From: a bacterium
Lineage (GTDB): Bacteria; Zhuqueibacterota; QNDG01; JAFGCO01
DNA: 12,888 nt
Direction: 5' to 3'
Assembly: GCA_016932575.1 (NCBI GenBank)
Contig: JAFGCO010000045.1
Location: 1-12,888, forward strand
The notes under the pieces were generated by a model. It did not search any database. It was given only the letters and a program-made list of their open reading frames with translations, and was not told the origin of the DNA. The translations under genes and the position numbers were made by a program. Shown piece after piece: positions 6,747 to 12,888 of this stretch; position 1 is the first letter of the stretch, and the number at the start of each line of letters is the position of its first letter.

Positions 6747-7472
6747 TTATAGAACAATAAATTCCGGAGAGGCAGCCGGAAAAAGCGCTGTCTGCTCTGT
6801 ATCTTCCAATTCATTTTCATCCGGACCAAATTCCACATTGACAAATCCGTGAATCGCCATGTCGGCATAGAAAACCTTCATGGTTTCAATAAAGACCTCT
6901 TTGTTCGAACGAATCAGACTGGCAATCCGGCTGATCTGTTCCGAGGTAACCGGAACCGCGAGATCATCCAGATTGGTCCGATTGCCACGGCTGCCTTCTT
7001 TATTCACCATTGAATCAAACGCAAGAGAGACATCCTGTAAATCAGAATCATAACGAATGTCTCCGCTCTGCAATGCGCCGACAATTTGCCTCGACATCCA
7101 GATGTACTCCTGGGGTGATAAACCGATCGAGTCCAGGCTGGTTACCAGTTTCTCAATTACGCTTAATGTGTGTTTTTTGAATTTCTGAAAGCTTTTCAAA
7201 GAAAATCGCTGTGCGATTGTATCATAACCGGCGATTGAGGCGGTCATATTCCCCCTGACCTGAAGCCATCGCTGAAACTGATCCGAACCGATTAATCCGT
7301 CCTCGGGTTCTTCAAAAGGATACTTTGAATTCAGCTCCTGAAACGATCCCTGGTAAACAACAATATCCTCTTTAATATCTTTGAAAAATTTGACACTGAA
7401 ATAGCCGATGAAAATCACGATAATCACCACAATCGCCAGTATGACACCACAGCCGATCAATACATTCTTCAT
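6747..7472 (-). CDS. Membrane-anchored protein of unknown function (241 aa)
   Basis: I do not recognise the family. The first residues form one strongly hydrophobic segment (about 4-27), best read as an N-terminal membrane anchor or uncleaved signal. LIGC at 5-8 resembles a lipobox but comes too early for a lipoprotein signal. Residues ~28-241 are soluble, mostly helical in character, acidic at the C-terminus ('GPDENELEDTEQ'), with no cysteine beyond Cys8 and no catalytic motif I can name. AAGGAGG about 7 nt upstream of the ATG is a near-perfect Shine-Dalgarno. The gene is transcribed towards treT, and its stop is only 48 bp past treT's stop, with no clear terminator in the gap. Upstream lies a 366-bp repeat-filled region that separates it from the S9 peptidase. 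Confidence 0.75.
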   Translation of the reverse strand: MKNVLIGCGVILAIVVIIVIFIGYFSVKFFKDIKEDIVVYQGSFQELNSKYPFEEPEDGLIGSDQFQRWLQVRGNMTASIAGYDTIAQRFSLKSFQKFKKHTLSVIEKLVTSLDSIGLSPQEYIWMSRQIVGALQSGDIRYDSDLQDVSLAFDSMVNKEGSRGNRTNLDDLAVPVTSEQISRIASLIRSNKEVFIETMKVFYADMAIHGFVNVEFGPDENELEDTEQTALFPAASPEFIVL

Positions 7473-7510
7473 AATTCTTCCTCCTTGATCAATTTATATT
7501 ATACTTGCTT

Positions 7511-7620
7511 TTCATTTGGATTTTGTTATTTGGAATTTTACCACCAATCCATACGTACTCTTTGTCCTAAATCCTTGCCTTCATTCTTTGGTTCATTTTC
7601 TGGTTTTTTACTTCTTGTTT
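7511..7620. repeat. Dispersed repeat, copy A (related to 10371-10480)
   Basis: This stretch matches 10371-10480 in order and wording: TCATTTGGA...TATTTGGAA, then CACCAATC/CCACCAATC followed by a TATAC- or CATAC-type segment, then ATTCTTTGGTT, then a run of TTCTTGTTT-type units. The match is imperfect, with small indels. Both copies lie in gaps between minus-strand genes and in the same orientation. No open frame or coding signal was seen here. Confidence 0.6.
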
Positions 7621-7633
7621 GATTCAATATTTT

Positions 7634-7767
7634 ATTACCATATTACTTAATTACCCTCTTACCCCTTTGTCTCTCTTGATTCCTGTTTCTTGATTCTTTT
7701 TCTCCGTTTCTCCCCTTCCCCGTTTCACCGTCTCAGCCTCTCGATCTGAACGACTCTATGACTCAAG
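7634..7767. repeat. Degenerate octanucleotide tandem array, pyrimidine-rich
   Basis: Almost the whole stretch can be cut into 8-bp units that change gradually from left to right. It runs from ATTACCAT/ATTACTTA/ATTACCCT (from 7634) through TTTCTCCG/TTTCTCCC (7699-7714) and TTTCACCG (7723-7730) to TCTATGAC near 7755-7762. Some units are shifted by one base. The plus strand is strongly C/T-rich. No gene is present. Confidence 0.55.
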
Positions 7768-7770
7768 GAT

Positions 7771-7806
7771 CCTATATCCCTTATTTCCCCTATTTCCCCT
7801 GTACCT
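7771..7806. repeat. Nonanucleotide tandem array
   Basis: Four 9-bp units with consensus CCTATTTCC stand at 7771-7779, 7780-7788, 7789-7797 and 7798-7806; the last is the most diverged. The block continues the octamer array on its left, and its right end is 32 bp from the peptidase stop codon. Confidence 0.6.
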
Positions 7807-7838
7807 CGTCTCTTTGTCTTGTCATTATTTCTCGTCTC

Positions 7839-9908
7839 TTATTTCCCGATCCTGTCCTGCCTGCACCAGCGGTCCAGCCACTCCAGTACGGTCTCATGCC
7901 ATTGAATGGAATTATGCGGTTTCAGCACCCAGTGATTTTCATCCGGAAAATAAAGAAACCAGCTGGGAATGCCTTTTCGCTGAAGCACATTGAATGCGGC
8001 AATCCCCTGACTGACAGGCAACCGGTAATCTTTCTGACCGTGGATCACCAGCATGGGTGTTTTCCAGTTTTTCACATAATTGACCGGATTTTGCCTTTCA
8101 AAGTGATCCGGTTTTTCCCATGGTGTCCCGATATGTTCCCATTCCGGAAACCATAATTCCTCCGTATCGAAATAAGCCATGCGTTCATCCAGATTGCCGT
8201 CATGGTTCACCAGGCACCGGAACCGTTCCGGCCAGTTGCCGGCGATCCAGTTGATCATATACCCTCCGTAACTCGCCCCAAGCGCTGCCACCCGGTCGCC
8301 GTCCAGCCAGGAATATTTTTTTAAGACGGCTTCAAGGCCCTTTTGCAGATCTATTAAGGGTTTGCCGCCCCAGTCGTTTCGATTGGCATCCTGAAACTTC
8401 TGTCCATAGCCTTCGGAACCGTGAAAATCGATCATAATGACTGCGTACCCGGCTCCGGCATAGACCTGAGGATTCCAGCGATAGTGAAAATCATTGCCAA
8501 ACGATCCGTGCGGTCCGCCATGGATGAGAAACGCAACCGGATATTTTTTTTCATAATCGAAATCAACGGGTTTGACGATGTAGGCATAAACCGTTTCCCC
8601 GTTCCATCCGGAAAATATAAACTGCTCCGGTTCTCCCATTTTTACGACGTTCAAATGGCGCTGGTTGATCTCAGTAATCTGTTTCGGTTTCCTTTCACCT
8701 GGATCGAGAATATATAGCTCCACAGGAGATCTTAAATGATCCAGTCCGAATAAAATAGATTTTTCAGCCATTTGCGGGAACCGTACCGTACCGCTGCTGA
8801 ACATTTTTTTCACTGTGCCCGATTTGACATTGACAGCAAAGAGAGACCTCTGACCCAGATCATCCGCATGCGCATAGATGGTCTTGCCGTCCCCGGACCA
8901 GACAATCGAACGCGGCGACCGGTCCCAGGATTCAGTCAGCCAACGGGCCTTTCCCGGACCATTTTTCCCCCAGGGCCGAAGTACGATCCGATATCGGTCC
9001 GACTCATATCCGGGGACTTTCATGGAAAGACAGGCCAGCGTATTGCCGTCATGTGAAAAGGCCGGCTGTGTATCCCAGGCCGGATTCTCTGTTATTTTAC
9101 GGGGCGGGCGGGTAGCATCGAGCGGTGCATAAAACAAATCGAAATCAGTGGACCATGCTTCCTGCCTGCCCATGTCCTTCGCGGTAAAGATAAGGCCTCT
9201 GCAATCGGGTGTGAAAGCAACTTCTTCTGACCCGCCCCATGGTTTTGTGGGACAGTCGGCGTCCATCGCATTCATCACATCAACCGGGTCTCCCCCCTCC
9301 GCCGGAAGAACAAACAGATGAGACCTCCTGCCGTCTTTCCAGGTATCCCAGTGCCGAATTAACAAACGGTCATAAAGGATTCCCGAAGATTGTGACTCTT
9401 TCCTTTCATTCAAAGTCCGGACGGTCTCTTCGACAGACATGTCGGGGAAGACCTCCAGACTGAGACAAAATGTCCGGCCATCCGGAGATAATTTTAAAAT
9501 GCCTATGTCCAGTCGAAAGTCCGTAATCTGTGTGACCTTGGCATCCTGAATGTCGATTCTCCAGACCTGAACATATTCTGATCTCGAAGAAAGAAAATAG
9601 ACCGCTTTTCCGTCACGGGACCAGACCGGATTGTAATCATCGGCCTCATGCTGCGTTAACTGTCTCAAATCACTTCCGTTTTGATTTATCAGCCATATAT
9701 CCTTCCGGCCCCGGTTGGCTTTCAGATCTGTCCTGCGCAGGGTAAAAACGATTTGTTTGCCATCCGGTGAAATCTGCGGTTCAGAAATCCGGTCCATGGC
9801 CAGCATGTCATGAACAGAGAAAGCGTGAGGCTCCTCCCCATGAAGCGCATTCATTATAAATAACACCATTCCCATGAATATCCACGGACCTTTTACTTTG
9901 TAATACAT
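7839..9908 (-). CDS. Exported S9 family serine peptidase (DPP5/acylaminoacyl-peptidase type)
   Basis: The 689-aa protein has an N-terminal hydrophobic segment (about 8-22, ending near ALHGEE) that reads as a Sec signal peptide, so it acts in the periplasm or outside. Residues ~32-420 are repeats of the beta-propeller type ('ISPDGKQIVF', 'VWSRDGKAVYF', 'LSPDGRTF', 'FSHDGNTLAC'). Residues ~430-685 are the alpha/beta hydrolase catalytic domain. The triad is visible: Ser546 in GASYGG, Asp627 in HGQKD and His659 in DENHW, with HGGPHG (463-468) forming the oxyanion site. Length and layout fit the S9C dipeptidyl-peptidase 5 group, which releases dipeptides from peptides. Exact specificity cannot be read from the sequence. 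AAGGAG 7 nt before the ATG fixes the start. The stop codon abuts the short-repeat region at 7634-7838, and another repeat region lies upstream. Confidence 0.93.
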   Translation of the reverse strand: MYYKVKGPWIFMGMVLFIMNALHGEEPHAFSVHDMLAMDRISEPQISPDGKQIVFTLRRTDLKANRGRKDIWLINQNGSDLRQLTQHEADDYNPVWSRDGKAVYFLSSRSEYVQVWRIDIQDAKVTQITDFRLDIGILKLSPDGRTFCLSLEVFPDMSVEETVRTLNERKESQSSGILYDRLLIRHWDTWKDGRRSHLFVLPAEGGDPVDVMNAMDADCPTKPWGGSEEVAFTPDCRGLIFTAKDMGRQEAWSTDFDLFYAPLDATRPPRKITENPAWDTQPAFSHDGNTLACLSMKVPGYESDRYRIVLRPWGKNGPGKARWLTESWDRSPRSIVWSGDGKTIYAHADDLGQRSLFAVNVKSGTVKKMFSSGTVRFPQMAEKSILFGLDHLRSPVELYILDPGERKPKQITEINQRHLNVVKMGEPEQFIFSGWNGETVYAYIVKPVDFDYEKKYPVAFLIHGGPHGSFGNDFHYRWNPQVYAGAGYAVIMIDFHGSEGYGQKFQDANRNDWGGKPLIDLQKGLEAVLKKYSWLDGDRVAALGASYGGYMINWIAGNWPERFRCLVNHDGNLDERMAYFDTEELWFPEWEHIGTPWEKPDHFERQNPVNYVKNWKTPMLVIHGQKDYRLPVSQGIAAFNVLQRKGIPSWFLYFPDENHWVLKPHNSIQWHETVLEWLDRWCRQDRIGK

Positions 9909-9963
9909 ACCCGGCTCCTTTATCTTTAAAAGCCTTCAACCATCCATATCATCAATTTTTCGG

Positions 9964-10012
9964 TTTCTGGTTTCTTGTCTTGCCTTGATTCTTACTTCTT
10001 GTTTCTTATCTT
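9964..10012. repeat. Heptanucleotide tandem array (TTGTTTC type)
   Basis: Seven 7-bp units follow one another, for example TTGATTC, TTACTTC and TTGTTTC at 9985-10005. On the minus strand the theme is GAAACAA. A related array lies at 10451-10506, and a weaker one lies inside 7588-7620. It starts about 55 bp upstream of the peptidase start codon. No gene is seen. Confidence 0.6.
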
Positions 10013-10016
10013 TTTT

Positions 10017-10048
10017 GACTCTAAGACTCTACGACCCAACGACTCATA
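10017..10048. repeat. Octanucleotide tandem array (GACTCTAN)
   Basis: Four contiguous 8-bp units begin at 10017, 10025, 10033 and 10041; the first two are GACTCTAA and GACTCTAC. On the minus strand the theme is GTCKTAGA. The sequence GACTCATACTCTC at 10041-10053 recurs exactly at 10221-10233, 180 bp away. Confidence 0.65.
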
Positions 10049-10073
10049 CTCTCTACTGCAGACCGCAAAGAAT

Positions 10074-10107
10074 CAGTAAATGGGTATATGAGTAAATGAG
10101 TTGATGC
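10074..10107. repeat. Octanucleotide tandem array, opposite orientation
   Basis: Four 8-bp units of the theme GTAAATGA run along the plus strand (GTAAATGG at 10076, GTATATGA at 10084, GTAAATGA at 10092, GTTGATGC at 10100). The same theme appears on the minus strand at 10176-10231, so the two blocks face each other as an inverted pair around a 68-bp centre (10108-10175) of unrelated sequence. That centre includes a NotI-like GCGGCCGC at 10106-10113. Confidence 0.55.
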
Positions 10108-10175
10108 GGCCGCCCCTTGCCTCCTCAAAATATACATAGTGGATCTATATTTCAGGTGGCAGGGATGTGGGAAAC

Positions 10176-10231
10176 ACATCTACCCATATACACATCTACT
10201 CTTCTGCTCAAAGACTCTATGACTCATACTC
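10176..10231. repeat. Octanucleotide tandem array (ACATCTAC theme)
   Basis: Seven 8-bp units run in register. ACATCTAC occurs exactly at 10176-10183 and 10192-10199, and the units drift to TCTATGAC (10216) and TCATACTC (10224). Read on the minus strand the theme is GTAGATGA, inverse to the 10074-10107 block. No coding signal. Confidence 0.65.
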
Positions 10232-10263
10232 TCGGTCACAGACAGCTGACTGTTATAAAATCA

Positions 10264-10395
10264 CAAATTCCAAATCCCAAATCTCAAACAATATCCAAAT
10301 CACAAAAGACAAATTCCAAACACACGTGTCTTTGTTTGTCATTTTGGTCATTGGAATTTGGAATTTATTTGTCATTTGGAATTTGATATTTGGAA
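10264..10395. repeat. Large imperfect palindrome of heptamer units
   Basis: The left arm is a run of 7-bp units starting CAAATTC, CAAATCC and CAAATCT (10264-10284) and ending ATTCCAA (10313-10319). The right arm (10331-10395) is their complement in theme, with repeated TGGAATT (for example at 10351 and 10358) and TTTGG units. The centre is the perfect palindrome ACACGTGT (10322-10329). The RNA from either strand could fold into a long imperfect hairpin. An 89-codon open frame on the plus strand across it is repeat translation, not a gene. Confidence 0.7.
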
Positions 10396-10480
10396 CTTTT
10401 TCACCACCAATCTATACATTATATTCAGTCTTAATCCCTGCCTAAATTCTTTGGTTGTCTTGTCCTGTTTCTTGTTTCTT
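10371..10480. repeat. Dispersed repeat, copy B (related to 7511-7620)
   Basis: This is the second copy of the stretch described at 7511-7620. It shares TCATTTGGA, TATTTGGAA, CACCACCAAT and ATTCTTTGGTTG-type blocks in the same order. It overlaps the right arm of the palindrome at 10264-10395 and reaches the stop codon of the pyruvate kinase gene. Confidence 0.6.
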
Positions 10481-10506
10481 ATTTCTTGACTCTTAACCCT
10501 CTCACC
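10451..10506. repeat. Heptanucleotide array overlapping the pyruvate kinase 3' end
   Basis: Eight 7-bp units run in register, including CTGTTTC, TTGTTTC and TTATTTC (10465-10485). The kinase stop codon (minus-strand TAA at 10481-10479) lies inside the unit TTATTTC. About the last nine codons of that gene (to ~10506) are themselves array units. The theme matches 9964-10012. Confidence 0.6.
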
Positions 10507-11537
10507 TTTCTCTTCCGTTTACGGTACCTCTCCGTTTGCTCAACTTCATGCGCGATCTTACGCATCATGTCCACGCAAGCCACCGGGTACTTACCAATGG
10601 ATGTCTCACCTGAAAGCATGACCACATCAGTGCCATCATAGATCGCATTGGCGATATCACTGACATCCGCCCGGCTGGGATGCGGATTGTCAATCATGGA
10701 TTCCAGCATCTGGGTGGCAGTAATTACCGGTTTATCAACCTGATTGCATTTTTCGATCATGGTCTTCTGCAGTTCGGGCAGCAGCCAGGGATCCATTTCA
10801 ACGCCCAGATCTCCACGGGCGATCATAACGGCGTCTGTTACTTCCAAAATCTCATCAAAACATCGTACCGCTTCCGGATTCTCGATCTTTGAGACAATCT
10901 GAATTCCGGTTTCAGACAAACGGGATCGTAATTCCAGCACATCTTCAGCATTTCGGGTAAACGAATCCGCGATATATTCGACATGCTGCTGTGTGGCAAA
11001 TGTCAGCAGAGGCTCATCGTGCGGCATCGTATAGGGAAAATCTACTACCGTATCCGGATGATTAAGCCCCTTTCTGGAGCGGATTCGATTCCCGTACATA
11101 ACTTTGCAGACAATTCTGCCCGGCTTGACATCAACTGCCAGTAATCCGACATATCCGTCATCCACCAGAAGACGATGCCCCGGCTGGATAAACCGGTCCA
11201 ACTTCGGAAATGTAATGGGCAGTCCCTGAGTAAAATCAAACACCTTCGGATATTCAGAGTTTGCAGGAGCCGGCATATCCGTTCGCAGTACTACTTCCAT
11301 ACCCGCACGAACGGACAGCGGTTCCGGTAAATCACCGATTCGTATTTTCGGACCCTTGATATCAAACACAATGTAGCCGGCCGGGTCGACACGGCGAAAT
11401 TCTGAAATGATTTTTGTCTGAAACACGGAGTCGCTGTGCGAACTGTTGATGCGTATTCCGCTCATTCCCGCTTCCCGCATTTCTTTTAACATATTTATGG
11501 AGGCCGGACCCACCGTGGCCAGTATTTCTGTCTTCAT
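10479..11537 (-). CDS. pyk: Pyruvate kinase lacking the C-terminal domain
   Basis: The 352-aa protein corresponds to the pyruvate kinase barrel, which transfers phosphate from phosphoenolpyruvate to ADP in glycolysis. It begins at the usual family start ([12 protein letters not shown]). Visible motifs are 'RINSSH' (29-34), '[10 protein letters not shown]' (59-68), the B domain (~70-165), catalytic Lys217 with Mg ligand Glu219 in 'SKIENPEA', Asp243 in 'ARGDLG', and 'TATQMLESM' (273-281) with '[12 protein letters not shown]' (308-319). Typical bacterial enzymes are ~470 aa or longer. Here the ~120-residue C-terminal regulatory and interface domain is missing, replaced by a very basic tail ('[16 protein letters not shown]'). 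The last ~9 codons are formed by the short-repeat array at 10451-10506. Catalytic residues look intact, so activity is possible, though effector control and tetramer contacts would change. No remnant of the missing domain was noticed downstream. Confidence 0.88.
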   Translation of the reverse strand: MKTEILATVGPASINMLKEMREAGMSGIRINSSHSDSVFQTKIISEFRRVDPAGYIVFDIKGPKIRIGDLPEPLSVRAGMEVVLRTDMPAPANSEYPKVFDFTQGLPITFPKLDRFIQPGHRLLVDDGYVGLLAVDVKPGRIVCKVMYGNRIRSRKGLNHPDTVVDFPYTMPHDEPLLTFATQQHVEYIADSFTRNAEDVLELRSRLSETGIQIVSKIENPEAVRCFDEILEVTDAVMIARGDLGVEMDPWLLPELQKTMIEKCNQVDKPVITATQMLESMIDNPHPSRADVSDIANAIYDGTDVVMLSGETSIGKYPVACVDMMRKIAHEVEQTERYRKRKRKVRGLRVKK

Positions 11538-11637
11538 ATCCGACGAACGCCTTTAAGAATTCTATTCCGCTGAGAATTTTATTTGCATCTTTACAATGAC
11601 ATGAATACATTAAAGAGTTGATCTTACAATACAAAAA

Positions 11638-12297
11638 ATGAACATGAAATTCAAGGATTTCTTATACGAAAAATTCTACCCGGCGCTGGGCAACTGGGTA
11701 TTGCACGGACTCTGCCGCACCCTGAAAATAGAATCAGAGGGTGAAGAAGCCATGGAAAAGCTTCGTAAGAACGGACAGCCGATTGTATATGCCTTCTGGC
11801 ATGGACGGCATTTTTTATTAGTGCATTATATGGGGCACAGAAACGCCAGTGTGGTGGTGTCTCTCAGTCGTGACGGCTCTCTGATTGCAAACATCCTTTT
11901 AAAATCCGGATTCGGAGTGGTCAGGGGATCCAGCCACCGCAATCCGGTGCGTGCTTTGGTAGACGCTGTCAAACAGATGAAACAGGGGCGGCATATTGCA
12001 TTTACCGTGGACGGCCCCAAAGGCCCTGTCCATCAGGTCAAACCGGGCGCGATATACCTTGCAAAAAAAATGACCGCATATATTGTGCCCATCAGTGTCG
12101 GATTCAGCCGGTGCTGGAAATTATCTTCCTGGGATCGTTACCTGATTCCAAAACCGTTTGCCCGGGCGAAAATCATTTTTGACACGCCTTATCTGATTTC
12201 CGGAGATCTGAGTGAATCTGCCGTGGCATCAGCCTGCCGGGAGCTGGCAGACAAGCTCAATGCGATCACTGAAAAAGCGGACGCGCAACTTGCTTAA
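11638..12297 (+). CDS. Lysophospholipid acyltransferase-like protein (DUF374)
   Basis: The 219-aa protein resembles the DUF374 branch of glycerolipid/lipid A acyltransferases, inner-membrane-associated enzymes that transfer acyl groups to lipids. Visible motifs are 'FWHGR' (53-57, with His55 as a possible catalytic base), 'SLSRDGSL' (75-82), 'RGSS' (96-99), 'VDGPKGP' (124-130) and 'KPGAIYLAK' (135-143). The N-terminus is only weakly hydrophobic. It diverges from pyruvate kinase with 100 bp between start codons. A weak TTGCAT-17 bp-TACATT pair (11583-11611) could serve as its promoter. There is no convincing Shine-Dalgarno, and Met3 (11644) is an alternative start. Substrate is unknown. Together with the heptose enzyme it fits a cell with an LPS-type outer membrane. 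Confidence 0.85.
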   Translation: MNMKFKDFLYEKFYPALGNWVLHGLCRTLKIESEGEEAMEKLRKNGQPIVYAFWHGRHFLLVHYMGHRNASVVVSLSRDGSLIANILLKSGFGVVRGSSHRNPVRALVDAVKQMKQGRHIAFTVDGPKGPVHQVKPGAIYLAKKMTAYIVPISVGFSRCWKLSSWDRYLIPKPFARAKIIFDTPYLISGDLSESAVASACRELADKLNAITEKADAQLA

Positions 12298-12298
12298 T

Positions 12299-12330
12299 AA
12301 TCGAACTGAAGCAAATTTCGATTTTGTTTT
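12299..12330 (+). terminator. Weak rho-independent terminator of the acyltransferase gene
   Basis: AATCGAA (12299-12305) pairs with TTCGATT (12317-12323) across an 11-nt loop, followed by TTGTTTT. The stem is short and A/T-rich, so strength is uncertain. It lies in the 31-bp gap between convergent genes and touches the stop codon of the opposing gene. Confidence 0.5.
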
Positions 12331-12888
12331 ATCGTATCAAAACCATCCGCTTTGTAATTGTGCTTTCACTGGTTTTTAGAATATAAAAATAAACACTGCT
12401 TCCAACATCCCGACCCCGTTCATCCTTCCCATCCCAGCTCACTTGATGTGATCCTGCCGAGTAAGCAGCATGGACCAATGCCTTCACCTTTTGCCCCTGA
12501 ACATTATACACATTCAATTCGACATGACCCGTACGCGGCAGGTCAAATTTGATTGATGTGATGGGATTGAAGGGATTGGGATAGTTCTGCTGCAGACTGT
12601 ATTTAAGGGATAAAAGCTGACTGCACGGTTCATTCATGCCTGCAGGTTGATATGTATACAACCCCGTATTTCGGTTATCAGAACAAAATTTCGGCCATGA
12701 ACTGCTTGCCAGACCGGCGCTTCCTGTTTGAACTGAATATAATCTTCCATTATAAGATCCAAAATAAATCGTCCCGTCAGAAGCGATGGCAGGGGATGAC
12801 TGAACCTGAGAAACCGTTGCGTACGACCACTTTTCCGTCCCGTCCGGATTCAGGGCATACACCTTATTATCATCAGAACCCACGTAAA
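12329..12888 (-). CDS. PQQ-repeat surface protein with sorting domain, 3' part only
   Basis: The gene enters from the right edge, so its start is missing; about 185 residues are visible. The first ~60 are two beta-propeller repeats of the PQQ/quinoprotein type ('YVGSDDNKVYALNPDG' and 'TIYFGSYNGRLYSV'). Then comes the linker 'WPKFCSDNRNTGLY', often seen after such repeats, and a C-terminal domain starting 'YPNPFNP' and ending 'KRMVLIR'. That ending nearly matches the 3358-5268 protein, so both probably use the same type IX-like export route. The propeller copies are of the kind that bind nothing catalytic by themselves; a cofactor cannot be inferred. The gene converges on the acyltransferase gene with a 31-bp gap. 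Confidence 0.9.
   Translation of the reverse strand, partial: YVGSDDNKVYALNPDGTEKWSYATVSQVQSSPAIASDGTIYFGSYNGRLYSVQTGSAGLASSSWPKFCSDNRNTGLYTYQPAGMNEPCSQLLSLKYSLQQNYPNPFNPITSIKFDLPRTGHVELNVYNVQGQKVKALVHAAYSAGSHQVSWDGKDERGRDVGSSVYFYILKTSESTITKRMVLIR

Noticed and set aside
6727-6792. Direct repeat AAAAGCGCTGT near the treT and 6747-7472 gene ends
   Set aside because: A single 11-bp repeat partly inside coding sequence, with no further structure; probably chance.
7758-8156. 132-codon plus-strand open frame
   Set aside because: It is antisense to the 3' end of the S9 peptidase and starts in the repeat array; composition and lack of a ribosome site mark it as a shadow.
9964-10395. CRISPR array
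   Set aside because: Units are 7-9 bp in direct contact, without unique spacers of 25-40 bp and without a constant repeat.
10117-10445. Plus-strand open frames of 89 and 92 codons
   Set aside because: They cover the heptamer/octamer arrays and the palindrome. The product is a repeat translation rich in Lys-Ser-Gln-Ile and Trp-Asn-Leu text, with no ribosome site.
10400-10480. Frameshift hiding the missing pyruvate kinase C-terminal domain
   Set aside because: The sequence downstream of the stop is short-period repeat DNA in all frames; no piece of the missing domain was seen.

Overview
The window appears to come from an uncultured-type bacterium of the Fibrobacteres-Chlorobi-Bacteroidetes (FCB) neighbourhood, something like candidate division KSB1, Calditrichota or Marinimicrobia. 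The evidence is two surface proteins ending in a 'YPNPFNP...' C-terminal domain with a terminal MVLIR (the type IX secretion/FlgD-like sorting domain common in those lineages), a DksA-like regulator of the Bacteroidetes type with a degenerate zinc finger, and ADP-heptose synthesis, which implies an LPS-bearing outer membrane. The phylum is an inference. Only about 88 nt of 16S rRNA are present.

Layout. Positions 1-88 hold the 5' end of a 16S rRNA gene on the minus strand. It is driven by two tandem near-consensus sigma70-type promoters (P2 at 214-242, P1 at 305-333, both with 17-bp spacers). A terminator at 355-385 ends a small gene (439-615) just upstream. Next on the minus strand come a DksA-like protein (832-1299), an XRE-cupin regulator (1470-2024) and a two-domain heptose enzyme (2112-3203). 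A short palindromic repeat (3266-3298) sits at the broken-looking 5' end of a plus-strand surface protein (3358-5268) with four Ig-like domains and a sorting domain; that gene ends in a strong terminator. A promoter and Shine-Dalgarno then lead into a trehalose synthase, TreT (5448-6698). On the minus strand follow an unrecognised membrane-anchored protein (6747-7472), an exported S9 peptidase (7839-9908) and a pyruvate kinase lacking its C-terminal domain (10479-11537). A lysophospholipid-acyltransferase-like gene (11638-12297, plus) diverges from the kinase. The 3' part of a PQQ-repeat surface protein (12329-12888, minus) runs off the window.

The most unusual content is not protein-coding. 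The gaps on both sides of the S9 peptidase gene (7473-7838 and 9909-10478) are built largely of degenerate short tandem arrays with 7-, 8- or 9-bp periods. These arrays are related between the two gaps, partly arranged as inverted repeats, and pyrimidine-rich on the plus strand. They begin exactly at the stop codons of the peptidase and the pyruvate kinase, and the kinase's basic C-terminal tail runs into one of them.

The genes do not form one pathway. They suggest a housekeeping and envelope neighbourhood: rRNA, stringent-type regulation, ADP-heptose for LPS, lipid acylation, secreted proteins, trehalose synthesis and glycolysis. I saw no defence system, prophage, CRISPR array or transposase gene.
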